Positions 1 to 6,267 of a stretch of DNA of 12,437 nucleotides are shown here, piece by piece. The position numbers and the translations under genes were made by a program. The notes under the pieces are model-generated. The model was not told the origin of the DNA and ran no database searches. It saw nothing but the letters and a program-made list of their open reading frames with translations. The DNA lies in contig JACDER010000013.1 in assembly GCA_013816275.1 (NCBI GenBank), positions 1-12,437 of the forward strand. The letters run 5' to 3'. Each line of letters opens with the position of its first letter. Position 1 is the first letter of the stretch. The stretch comes from Actinomycetota bacterium. GTDB taxonomy: Bacteria > Actinomycetota > Thermoleophilia > Gaiellales > Gaiellaceae.

Positions 1-615
1 TACCTCCAGCTTCCCGGCGGGGCGCTGCCGGTCTCGCTCTCCGACAGTGTTCGCGTGCTGAAGGAGCGCGGGCTGCTCGAGGTCGCTGTCGGAGTCGGCG
101 CCTGCCTCGAGGGAGACATCGCCTGCGTGTCGGCCGCCTCGGCGCTCGCCTGGGCCGCCCACGAGGGATTTGCCGCCGCCGTCTGCTCGATCGGCCCCGG
201 CATCTCCGGTACGGGAAGCTTCCTCGGGCACGGCGGCCTCGCCGCTGCCGAGGCGGCGAATGCTGCAACGGCGCTCGGGGGCCGGCCCATCCTCGCCGTC
301 CGGGCGTCGGAGGCCGATTCCCGCGAGCGGCACCGGGGAGTGTCCCACCACACGCGCGCGGTGCTGGCGCTCTCGCTCGGAGACGTCGTGTGCGCCTGGC
401 CGGTGGGTGCGCCGGCGCCGCACTGGCTCGCGTCGCGCGATGAGGTCGACGCCTCCGGCTGGCAGGAGGCATGTGCGGGCCTTCCGCTCGACCATATGGG
501 GCGCGGCCCCGGCGACGACCCGGTCTTCTTCGCGGCCGCGTACGTGGCGGGGAGGCTCGCGCGGAGCTGGATCGGGGGCGGCGAGGCCGCCCCCGAGTCC
601 AAGCGAGCTAGCTGA
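1..615 (+). CDS. DUF3866 family protein, 3' part (start outside window)
   Basis: The reading frame is open from the first base and ends at TGA 613-615, so about 204 C-terminal residues are visible and the start is lost to the left. I recognise the family from conserved stretches: LPGGALPVSLSDSV near the window edge, then GPGISGTGSFLGHGGLAAAE, GGRPILAVRASEAD, the polar ERHRGVSHHT motif, and a C-terminal GRGPGDDPVFFAAAYVAG. This matches the actinobacterial DUF3866 family, whose members are, as I recall, somewhat over 300 residues. The biochemical function is unknown; the Gly-rich GPG..GTG..GHGG stretch and the ERHRG..HHT motif could form a ligand or metal site, but that is inference. The gene converges on the minus-strand secreted protein gene and their 3' ends overlap by 8 bp, so nothing suggests a shared function. 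Confidence 0.85.
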   Translation, partial: YLQLPGGALPVSLSDSVRVLKERGLLEVAVGVGACLEGDIACVSAASALAWAAHEGFAAAVCSIGPGISGTGSFLGHGGLAAAEAANAATALGGRPILAVRASEADSRERHRGVSHHTRAVLALSLGDVVCAWPVGAPAPHWLASRDEVDASGWQEACAGLPLDHMGRGPGDDPVFFAAAYVAGRLARSWIGGGEAAPESKRAS

Positions 616-1216
616 GGATGATCGTGAAGTGGTGGTCGGTGGGCTGGCCGCTCGAGTTGTGGATCACGACCTGCCAGTCGCCGGTGGACGACTCGCGGTT
701 GATCGACACGTACTCGTCGAACGAGCCCGGCCCGTAGGAGTTCGCAACCCCGACGTGGGCCGTGCTGCTGGCGAACTGGACCGTGTAGTTCCCCGTCGAG
801 TTCCGCTTCGCCTGAACGGTGCCGCCGGTGCAGTTGAACTTGTCCGGCACGTTGCCTGCCGCGTTCGTGAACGAGCTCGGGAAGTTCGTGTCGCCGTTGA
901 CCAGCGCGTAGCCCTTGACCGTGCCGTCCTGGCATGCCTGCTGCCAGAAATCGGCCCCGTGGCCGTCGAGCTGTCCCGAGTTCTTGGCGAAGTTCGCCTG
1001 GTTGGCGGTATTCGCCTTCGGAATGGTGCCGAGCTGACTGAGGTTGATCTCGGTCTTGGTCAGCGTGTTCTTCTTGATCTTGAGGTTCGAGACGGAGCGG
1101 TTGACGAGCGTGCTGCCGTTGATCTGCTTGACCGCGTAGGCCGTTCCGCCGAGCGCGACGAACAGGGCGATCAGCGCGATGACCATCGCGGGCGAGGGAC
1201 GAAAGGATCTGAGCAT
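608..1216 (-). CDS. Secreted or membrane-anchored surface protein, Thermoleophilia type
   Basis: This is a 202-residue protein of unknown function. Residues 1-28 form a signal sequence: MLRSFRPSPAM, a hydrophobic core (VIALIALFVALGG) and a signal peptidase I-like AYA site before VK. The segment at about 29-75 is rich in Asn, Lys, Ser and Thr with a loose periodic pattern (NRSVSNLKIKKNTLTKTEI), which in related proteins resembles a solenoid or stalk. The rest (about 90-202) looks like a single beta-sandwich with two Cys (in QQACQDG and KFNCTGG) that could form a disulfide. I chose ATG at 1216 because TAGGGGG lies nine bases upstream; a GTG at 1246 in frame would add ten residues but puts that site inside the gene. 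Such proteins occur, from memory, as many paralogs in Solirubrobacterales genomes. It is expressed alone; the divergent neighbour is ald. Confidence 0.8.
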   Translation of the reverse strand: MLRSFRPSPAMVIALIALFVALGGTAYAVKQINGSTLVNRSVSNLKIKKNTLTKTEINLSQLGTIPKANTANQANFAKNSGQLDGHGADFWQQACQDGTVKGYALVNGDTNFPSSFTNAAGNVPDKFNCTGGTVQAKRNSTGNYTVQFASSTAHVGVANSYGPGSFDEYVSINRESSTGDWQVVIHNSSGQPTDHHFTIILS

Positions 1217-1297
1217 TGAGTAGAACCCCCTACGAAGTCGGATCACACGAATCCGGGAATCCTAGTTATGCGGTTGAGCAGATATCGTTCCGCCGCC
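1217..1297. promoter_or_regulatory. Divergent control region between surface protein gene and ald
   Basis: These 81 bp must hold the promoters of both divergent genes. On the minus strand, TAGGAT (plus coordinates 1259-1264) is a possible -10 box that would give a leader of about 35-40 bases. On the plus strand, TATCGT at 1283-1288 is a possible -10 box nine bases before the ald GTG, which would give an almost leaderless ald transcript. No convincing -35 boxes are seen. The region is too short for a typical riboswitch, and I see no clear operator palindrome. Confidence 0.35.
1226..1232 (-). promoter_or_regulatory. Ribosome binding site deciding the surface protein start
   Basis: On the minus strand the sequence TAGGGGG stands nine bases before ATG 1216. 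It supports this ATG over the in-frame GTG at 1246. Confidence 0.55.
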
Positions 1298-2425
1298 GTG
1301 AAGATCGGCGTCCCCCGCGAGATCAAGTCGGATGAGTACCGCGTCGCCCTAACGCCTGCGGGCGCGCGCGAGCTTCTGCAGCGTGGGCACGAGGTGCTGG
1401 TCGAGACCGGGGCGGGCGACGGCAGCGCGTTCCCCGACGTGGCGTACGAGGCGGTCGGGGCGAAGATCGGCCGCAGCGCCGGAGTCGTCTGGCTCGATTC
1501 GGAGCTGATCCTCAAGGTCAAGGAGCCGATCAGCGCGGAGTACGGGCTGCTGCGATACGACCAGATCCTCTTCACCTACCTCCACCTCGCCGCGAACGCG
1601 CCGCTGACCCAGGCCCTGGCCGAGAGCGGGGCCGCGTGCATCGCCTACGAGACGGTCGAGACAGACGCGCGTTCCCTTCCGCTGCTTGCGCCGATGAGCG
1701 AGATCGCGGGGCGCCTCGCAGCGCAGGCGGGCGCGTATTTCCTCGAGAAGCCTCTCGGGGGGCGTGGACTGCTGCTCGGAGGGGTTCCGGGTGTCGCCGC
1801 GGGGAACGTCGTAGTGCTCGGCGGCGGGATGGTCGGATACAACGCGGCCGTGATCGCGCTCGGGCTGGGCGCGAACGTGACCATCCTCGAGCGCTCGATC
1901 GACCGGATGCGCCATCTGGAGGAGACGCTCTCGGGCCGGTTCACCCTGCTGATGTCGTCCAGCCTCCAGATCGAGGAGTCGATCGTGGACGCCGACGTCC
2001 TCATCGGCGCGGTTCTCATTCCCGGGGCGCTCGCGCCGAAGCTCCTGACGCGGCAGTCGATCAGTCGAATGAAGAACGGCTCGGTGTTCTGCGACGTCGC
2101 GATCGACCAGGGCGGCTGCTCCGAGACGTCACATCCGACCACGCACAGCGAGCCTGTCTACACGGTCGAAGGCGTCACGCATTACTGCGTCGCGAACATG
2201 CCGGGGGCCGTCCCCGTCACGTCGACGAAGGCGCTGACGAACGCGACCCTTCCGTATATCGAGGCGGTCGCCGACTATGGCCTGGCCGAAGCGGTCGCCC
2301 GGGATCCGGCGCTCGCCCGCGGGGTGAACGTTCTCGACGGGAAGGTCACGTACGAAGCCGTCGCCGACGCGCACGGGCTGGAGTACGCGCCGCTCGAGGA
2401 CGTCCTGCCGCTCTCTCCGGTCTAA
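1298..2425 (+). CDS. ald: Alanine dehydrogenase (L-alanine:NAD oxidoreductase)
   Basis: Catalyses reversible oxidative deamination of L-alanine to pyruvate and ammonia with NAD, in the cytoplasm. Read from GTG 1298 the protein is 375 residues and begins VKIGVPREIKSDEYRVALTP. With this start the known active-site residues of the M. tuberculosis enzyme fall at the same numbers: Arg15, Lys75 (LKVKEP), His96 (FTYLHLAA) and Asp270 (CDVAIDQGG). The dinucleotide-binding Gly-rich turn VVVLGGGMVGYNAA is at 171-184, and the conserved ANMPGAVPVTSTKALTNAT block follows Asp270. An in-frame ATG at 1268 would add ten residues that do not resemble the family N-terminus, so I rejected it, although neither start has a strong ribosome binding site. 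It stands alone as a transcription unit, convergent with the 47-residue membrane protein gene (10 bp between stops). Context alone does not show whether it serves alanine use or synthesis. Confidence 0.95.
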   Translation: MKIGVPREIKSDEYRVALTPAGARELLQRGHEVLVETGAGDGSAFPDVAYEAVGAKIGRSAGVVWLDSELILKVKEPISAEYGLLRYDQILFTYLHLAANAPLTQALAESGAACIAYETVETDARSLPLLAPMSEIAGRLAAQAGAYFLEKPLGGRGLLLGGVPGVAAGNVVVLGGGMVGYNAAVIALGLGANVTILERSIDRMRHLEETLSGRFTLLMSSSLQIEESIVDADVLIGAVLIPGALAPKLLTRQSISRMKNGSVFCDVAIDQGGCSETSHPTTHSEPVYTVEGVTHYCVANMPGAVPVTSTKALTNATLPYIEAVADYGLAEAVARDPALARGVNVLDGKVTYEAVADAHGLEYAPLEDVLPLSPV

Positions 2426-2435
2426 ATCGTTCGAA

Positions 2436-2579
2436 CTACGAGCGAGTCGACTTCTGCTCGGGCGTCTTGGCCGGCACCAGCCGGACCACGCCCCAGGTGA
2501 GCGCGGCCGCGATCGTGATGATCACCGCGATGTACACGACGACTCCGAGCAGGCTGAGGACGGTCGACAAGGCCCCCAT
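2436..2579 (-). CDS. 47-residue single-span membrane protein
   Basis: This is a short gene of unknown function. It encodes MGALSTVLSLLGVVVYIAVI followed by ITIAAALTWGVVRLVPAKTP and EQKSTRS. One long hydrophobic helix spans about residues 6-36, and the C-terminal tail is charged and presumably cytoplasmic. A good ribosome binding site, GGAG, lies seven bases before the ATG (plus coordinates 2587-2590). The gene fits exactly between ald (10 bp between the two stops) and deoB (11 bp between the two starts), which is further support that it is real. Its own promoter must lie inside the deoB coding region. It could be a small accessory subunit or a stress-type membrane peptide; nothing in the sequence decides this. 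Confidence 0.7.
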   Translation of the reverse strand: MGALSTVLSLLGVVVYIAVIITIAAALTWGVVRLVPAKTPEQKSTRS

Positions 2580-2584
2580 AGAAT
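2579..2584 (+). promoter_or_regulatory. -10 box for leaderless deoB transcript
   Basis: TAGAAT is followed by exactly six bases (AGCTCC) and then the deoB ATG at 2591, so transcription would begin at or next to the A of the start codon. There is no Shine-Dalgarno sequence for deoB. The box touches the first base of the divergent membrane protein's start codon. No clear -35 box is visible. Confidence 0.55.
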
Positions 2585-2586
2585 AG

Positions 2587-2590
2587 CTCC
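2587..2590 (-). promoter_or_regulatory. Ribosome binding site of the 47-residue membrane protein
   Basis: GGAG on the minus strand, seven bases before ATG 2579. It lies in the six-base spacer between the deoB -10 box and the deoB start codon, so the expression signals of the two genes are interlocked. Confidence 0.6.
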
Positions 2591-3757
2591 ATGCCGCGCG
2601 CGTGCGTCATCGTGCTCGACGGTGTAGGCGCGGGGGCGTTGCCGGATGCCGACAGGTTCGGGGACGAGGGGTCCAACACGCTCGGCAACGTCGCCCAGGC
2701 CGTCGGCGGGCTCGATCTCCCCAACCTCGAGGCCCTGGGTCTCGGGAACGTCGCCATGCTCGAAGGCTGCCCTCCTCAGCCGGGGGCACCCGCGGTCGCC
2801 GGACGGCTGCTCGAGCGGTCGGCCGGCAAGGACACGATGACCGGGCACTGGGAGCTGATGGGGGTGGTGACCCCTCAGCCGATGCCGACGTATCCGCACG
2901 GGTTCCCGTTCGAGGTGATCGATCCGTTCATGCACCGCACGGGCAGGGGAGTACTCGGCAACAAGGTCGCCTCCGGAACCGAGATCATCCAGGAGCTCGG
3001 TGAAGAAGCCGAACGGACGGGAAAGTGGATCGTCTACACCTCGGCCGACTCGGTCTTCCAGCTCGCCGCGCACGAGGACGCGATCCCCCGGGACGAGCTC
3101 TACCACGCCTGCGAGGTCGCCCGCGAGATTCTGACCGGCAATCACGCGGTGGGGCGCGTGATCGCGAGACCGTTCACCGGCGACGCGGGGAACTACGAGC
3201 GCACAGCCGACCGCCACGACTACGCGCTCCAGCCGCGCAGGCCGAACTACCTCACGCTGATCCAAGAGGCGGGAGGCGAGGTGCATGCCGTCGGCAAGGT
3301 CGGCCCGATCTTCTCCGGCTTCGACATCGACCAGGAGCACGACACGAAGTCGAACTTCGAGGGCATATCGCAGACCGAGCGGCTCCTGCAGGAGCTCGAG
3401 CATGGGTTCGTGTTCACGAACCTTGTCGAGACCGACACGCTGTGGGGCCACCGCAACGACCCGGTGAACTTCCACCGCTGCCTGCAGGACTTCGACCGCC
3501 GGCTCCCCGACCTGCTCGACGCGCTCCGCGAGGGTGACCTGCTCCTGCTCACCTCCGACCACGGCTGCGACCCGACAACTCCCTCCACCGACCACTCGCG
3601 GGAGTACGCGCTGCTGCTTGCCTACGTTCAGGGGAAGAACGCAGCCGGCCGGGTCCACGAGGGCGAGTTCGCAGACGTAGGCGCCACGGTCAATGCCTGG
3701 CTGGGCGGAAAGTCGCCGTCCAAGCGCACGCCGGGTCAGCCGATCGTCGAGTCGTAG
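2591..3757 (+). CDS. deoB: Phosphopentomutase
   Basis: Interconverts (deoxy)ribose 1-phosphate and 5-phosphate in nucleoside catabolism and salvage; cytoplasmic, alkaline phosphatase superfamily, two Mn ions. The 388-residue length fits the family. All key motifs are present: DGVGAG with metal ligand Asp10; the nucleophile Thr82 in GKDTMTGHWE; SADS (151-154) followed by VFQLAAHE; VETDTLWGHRNDP with Asp282 and His287; TSDHGCDPT with Asp323 and His324; and TDHSREYALLL with His335. These match the Bacillus cereus enzyme with an offset of three to four residues. ATG 2591 is the natural start and gives the expected MPRACVIVLDGVG N-terminus. The gene lacks a Shine-Dalgarno site and probably has a leaderless promoter (TAGAAT, 2579-2584). 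mutM follows after 25 bp on the same strand and may be cotranscribed; no nucleoside phosphorylase gene is in the window. Confidence 0.96.
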   Translation: MPRACVIVLDGVGAGALPDADRFGDEGSNTLGNVAQAVGGLDLPNLEALGLGNVAMLEGCPPQPGAPAVAGRLLERSAGKDTMTGHWELMGVVTPQPMPTYPHGFPFEVIDPFMHRTGRGVLGNKVASGTEIIQELGEEAERTGKWIVYTSADSVFQLAAHEDAIPRDELYHACEVAREILTGNHAVGRVIARPFTGDAGNYERTADRHDYALQPRRPNYLTLIQEAGGEVHAVGKVGPIFSGFDIDQEHDTKSNFEGISQTERLLQELEHGFVFTNLVETDTLWGHRNDPVNFHRCLQDFDRRLPDLLDALREGDLLLLTSDHGCDPTTPSTDHSREYALLLAYVQGKNAAGRVHEGEFADVGATVNAWLGGKSPSKRTPGQPIVES

Positions 3758-3769
3758 GCCGGCCCGGCC
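3757..3769 (+). other. GC hairpin between deoB stop and mutM start
   Basis: GGCCG-gcc-CGGCC forms a perfect 5-bp stem with a 3-base loop, beginning at the last base of the deoB stop codon and ending 13 bases before the mutM GTG. There is no T-run, so an intrinsic terminator is unlikely. It could affect mutM translation or be a chance product of high GC. Confidence 0.25.
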
Positions 3770-3782
3770 GCCCGACGGCACT

Positions 3783-4610
3783 GTGCCCGAGCTTCCTGAG
3801 GTCGAGACGATCCGGGCGCAGCTGGCCCCGCTGCTCGAGGGTCGCTGCTTCCAACGAGTCTCGATCCTCGACACGCGTCTGACGCGGCCGCACGACCCCA
3901 GGGAGGTCGCGGCCGAGCTCGACGGCGAGGACGTCGCCGCTCTCGAGCGCCGCGGCAAGTATCTGGTTGTCCGATTCCGAACTGGTCGCTCTCTCCTGAT
4001 TCACCTCCGGATGACGGGATCGCTCCATCACGCGCCTGTGGGGACCCTCGAGGTCGATCCCTACCGACGAGCTGTTGTCACATTAGACAATGGCTCGGAC
4101 GTTGCGTACCGGGACGTCCGGCGCTTCGGCACCTGGCTTCTGCTCGAGCCCGGCGAGCTCGAGTCGTATCTGGGCGTCAAGGTCGGCCCGGAGCCGCTGG
4201 GGTCCGAGTTCACGACGCGGTTCCTCCGCGGCCGTTTGACCGCGCGGAAGGCGCCGCTCAAGGCCGCGCTGCTCGACCAGCGCACGGTGGCCGGCCTCGG
4301 CAACATCTACGTGGACGAGGCGCTCTGGCTGGCGCGCCTCCACCCTCTCCGCGCCGCGGGGACGGCCACGCCCGAGGAGGTGCGCGCGGTTCATCGCGGT
4401 GTCCGCCGGGCGCTCCAGACGGGCATCGCCAGGCAGGGAGCAACTCTTCGTGACTACCGGACGCCGGACGGCGGCTCCGGCTCGATGCAGGACGAGTTCA
4501 AGGTCTACGGCCGCGCCGGCGAGCCGTGCCCGCGCTGCGGAACGCCGATCGAGAAGACGCGGGCAGGGGGGCGCGGAACGTGGTACTGCCCGGCCTGCCA
4601 GCGCCGCTGA
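3783..4610 (+). CDS. mutM: Formamidopyrimidine-DNA glycosylase (Fpg/MutM)
   Basis: Excises oxidised purines such as 8-oxoguanine and formamidopyrimidines and nicks the abasic site by beta,delta-elimination. GTG 3783 gives the required N-terminus (M)PELPEVET: after Met removal, Pro is the Schiff-base nucleophile and the next Glu is catalytic. Lys59 in RRGKYL corresponds to Lys57 of E. coli. Further family landmarks are LLIHLRMTGS (71-80), DVRRFGTW (111-118), the helix-two-turns-helix with VAGLGNIYVDEALW (169-182), and a C-terminal zinc finger with Cys249, Cys252, Cys269 and Cys272. At 275 residues the length is normal. No Shine-Dalgarno or -10 box stands before the GTG; it lies 25 bp behind deoB and is probably read from the deoB promoter. 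The frame is open further upstream, but only this start leaves the catalytic Pro at position 2. Confidence 0.96.
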   Translation: MPELPEVETIRAQLAPLLEGRCFQRVSILDTRLTRPHDPREVAAELDGEDVAALERRGKYLVVRFRTGRSLLIHLRMTGSLHHAPVGTLEVDPYRRAVVTLDNGSDVAYRDVRRFGTWLLLEPGELESYLGVKVGPEPLGSEFTTRFLRGRLTARKAPLKAALLDQRTVAGLGNIYVDEALWLARLHPLRAAGTATPEEVRAVHRGVRRALQTGIARQGATLRDYRTPDGGSGSMQDEFKVYGRAGEPCPRCGTPIEKTRAGGRGTWYCPACQRR

Positions 4611-4639
4611 CCGTGCACGAGGCCCGCCTGGGCCAGAAC

Positions 4640-4645
4640 TACACT
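4640..4645 (+). promoter_or_regulatory. -10 box for leaderless recO-glyQ-glyS transcript
   Basis: TACACT, then six bases (TCGCGC), then ATG 4652 of recO. It lies in the 41-bp gap after mutM. No Shine-Dalgarno site precedes recO. The same hexamer at the same distance occurs before the methyltransferase pair at 12307. Confidence 0.55.
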
Positions 4646-4651
4646 TCGCGC

Positions 4652-5398
4652 ATGGCGGGGCGCACCTACAAGACCGAGGCCATCGTCCTGCGCTCGTTCC
4701 GGTTCGGCGAGGCCGACCGCGTGCTCCACCTGTACACGCTCGACCGCGGCCGGGTCGGCGCGCTCGCCAAGGGCGTGCGCAAGACGAGATCCCGGTTCGG
4801 CGCGCGACTGGAGCCGCTCAGCCACACCGAGCTCGTCCTCCACGAGGGACGCGGCGAGCTCCAGACGGTCACGGGGGTCGAGCTGATCCGCTCGCACCAC
4901 GCAGCGCGGGAGCATCCCTACCGGCTCGGGATCGGGATGGTGGGCGCCGAGGCGATGCTGCGCCTCTTCCCGGAGCAGGAGAGGAACCAGCGCGCGTTCC
5001 GGGCGCTGAGCCGGTTCCTCGATCTGCTCGACGACCTCGACACCGGAACCGCTCAGCGCCCGGCTCTCGACCCGCTCGCGCTCTCGTTCCAGCTCAAGCT
5101 CCTCTGGCTCTCGGGCTATCTCCCGCACCTGACGAGCTGCGCGGAATGTGGGGCCGAGGACAACCTCGCCGGCTACTCACCGAAGGCGGGCGGCGCGCTC
5201 TGCGGGGCGTGTGCGCAAGGCTCGCTGCCGCTCTCGCCGCAGGGGCTGCACGGGATCGAGGCGCTCCTCAATCTTCCGCTCGCCGACGCGGGACGCGCTC
5301 CGCTCGGCCCGAGAGCGGCGCGCGAAGCTCTCGGGGTCGTCAATGCCTCGCACGAGTACCACGGAGGTTTCCGCCTGCGCACGCTGGCCGCCTCGTGA
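4652..5398 (+). CDS. recO: DNA repair protein RecO
   Basis: RecF-pathway mediator that binds single-stranded DNA and SSB and, with RecR, loads RecA at gaps; cytoplasmic. The protein is 248 residues, normal for the family. Residues 1-80 form the OB-fold domain, starting MAGRTYKTEAIVLRSFRFGE and containing ALAKGVRK and SRFGARLEPLS. The C-terminal helical domain carries a four-Cys zinc site at Cys163, Cys166, Cys184 and Cys187 (CAECG and CGAC), common in Gram-positive and thermophile RecO and absent in E. coli. ATG 4652 matches the family start; the frame is open further upstream into mutM, but those residues are not family-like. It is the first gene of recO-glyQ-glyS-PDRP, with its own putative leaderless promoter, and overlaps glyQ by GTGA. 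Confidence 0.93.
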   Translation: MAGRTYKTEAIVLRSFRFGEADRVLHLYTLDRGRVGALAKGVRKTRSRFGARLEPLSHTELVLHEGRGELQTVTGVELIRSHHAAREHPYRLGIGMVGAEAMLRLFPEQERNQRAFRALSRFLDLLDDLDTGTAQRPALDPLALSFQLKLLWLSGYLPHLTSCAECGAEDNLAGYSPKAGGALCGACAQGSLPLSPQGLHGIEALLNLPLADAGRAPLGPRAAREALGVVNASHEYHGGFRLRTLAAS

Positions 5399-6267
5399 CC
5401 GGCCTGAACTACCAGGACATGATCAGCGCCCTCGCCTCGTACTGGGCGGAGCGGGGCTGCGTGCTCTGGCAGCCGTACCACACCGAGGTCGGCGCTGGGA
5501 CGCTCAACCCGGCGACCTTCCTCCGCTGCCTGGGCCCGAAGCCGTGGCGGACGGCCTACGTCGAGCCGTCGATCCGCCCGCTGGACGGGCGCTACGCCGA
5601 GAACCCGTTCCGCTTCCAGCAGTTCTGGCAGTACCAGGTCGTCCTCAAGCCCGCGCCGGAGGACGTCCTCGACCAGTACTGGGGATCGCTTGAGGCGATC
5701 GGAGTCGACCTGACGCGCCACGACCTGCGGCTCGTGGAGGACGACTGGGAGGCGCCCACGATCGGAGCCTGGGGCCTTGGCTGGGAGGTGTGGCTCGACG
5801 GCACCGAGGTCACGCAATGGACGTACTTCCAGCAGCTCGCGACGATGGACGTCGAGCGCGTCCCCGCCGAGATCACCTACGGCCTGGACCGGCTGGCAAT
5901 GGCTGTCCAGGGGAAATCCAGCGCGTTCGAGCTCGAATGGGCTCCCGGCGTCACCTGGGGTGAGATGTTCCACGAGAACGAGCGGCAATGGTCGATCTAC
6001 AACTTCGAGGAGGCGCCCGTCGACATCCTCCTCCGCCGGTTCGACGAGCACGAGTCGGAGTGCCGCCACCTGCTGGACCACCGGCTCCCGCTGCCCGCGT
6101 ACGATCAGGTGCTGAAGCTCTCGCACACGTTCAATCTGCTGGACGCGCGCGGGGCGATCGGCGTCACCGAACGGGCCGCGAGGATCGCGCGCATCCGCAA
6201 CCTCGCCCGGGCGACGGCCCAGGTCTACCTCGAGGTGGAAGGGGAGCGTGCCGAGCCTGCTGCTTGA
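5395..6267 (+). CDS. glyQ: Glycyl-tRNA synthetase alpha subunit
   Basis: Catalytic class II subunit of the alpha2beta2 enzyme that charges tRNA-Gly; it activates glycine with ATP. The 290-residue protein is highly conserved: SYWAERGCVLWQPYHTEVGA (15-34), NPATFLRCLGPKPWRTAYVE (38-57), the motif 2 region continuing RPLDGRYAENPFRFQQFWQY (61-80), VEDDWEAPTIGAWGLGWEVW (114-133), and motif 3 as ITYGLDRLAM (160-169). The GTG start overlaps the recO stop as GTGA, and no Shine-Dalgarno site precedes it, so it probably depends on translational coupling to recO. A longer open frame upstream only shadows recO. There is no T-box leader, unlike glyQS in many Firmicutes, because no untranslated leader exists. 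glyS overlaps its 3' end by 20 bp. The presence of this split enzyme argues against a classical actinomycete. Confidence 0.97.
   Translation: MTGLNYQDMISALASYWAERGCVLWQPYHTEVGAGTLNPATFLRCLGPKPWRTAYVEPSIRPLDGRYAENPFRFQQFWQYQVVLKPAPEDVLDQYWGSLEAIGVDLTRHDLRLVEDDWEAPTIGAWGLGWEVWLDGTEVTQWTYFQQLATMDVERVPAEITYGLDRLAMAVQGKSSAFELEWAPGVTWGEMFHENERQWSIYNFEEAPVDILLRRFDEHESECRHLLDHRLPLPAYDQVLKLSHTFNLLDARGAIGVTERAARIARIRNLARATAQVYLEVEGERAEPAA

Noticed and set aside
170..1219. Open plus-strand frame of about 349 codons across the end of the DUF3866 gene and antisense to the surface protein
   Set aside because: Arg/Pro/Ala-rich composition without family motifs. It is a by-product of high GC, and the two real genes covering it have clear motifs.
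1268..1297. ATG 1268 as the start of ald
   Set aside because: It adds ten residues not seen in the family. GTG 1298 places Arg15, Lys75, His96 and Asp270 exactly at the M. tuberculosis numbering.
2522..3958. Long minus-strand open frame (about 478 codons) antisense to deoB
   Set aside because: Mirrors third-position GC bias of deoB and has no recognisable domains; deoB has all catalytic residues.
4399..5394. Upstream extension of the glyQ frame that would give a 622-residue protein
   Set aside because: The extension shadows mutM and recO and has no domain content. GlyQ homology begins at GTG 5395.
5300..5395. T-box riboswitch before glyQ, as in many Firmicutes
   Set aside because: glyQ overlaps the recO stop codon, so there is no leader to hold a T-box, and none of its conserved sequence is seen.
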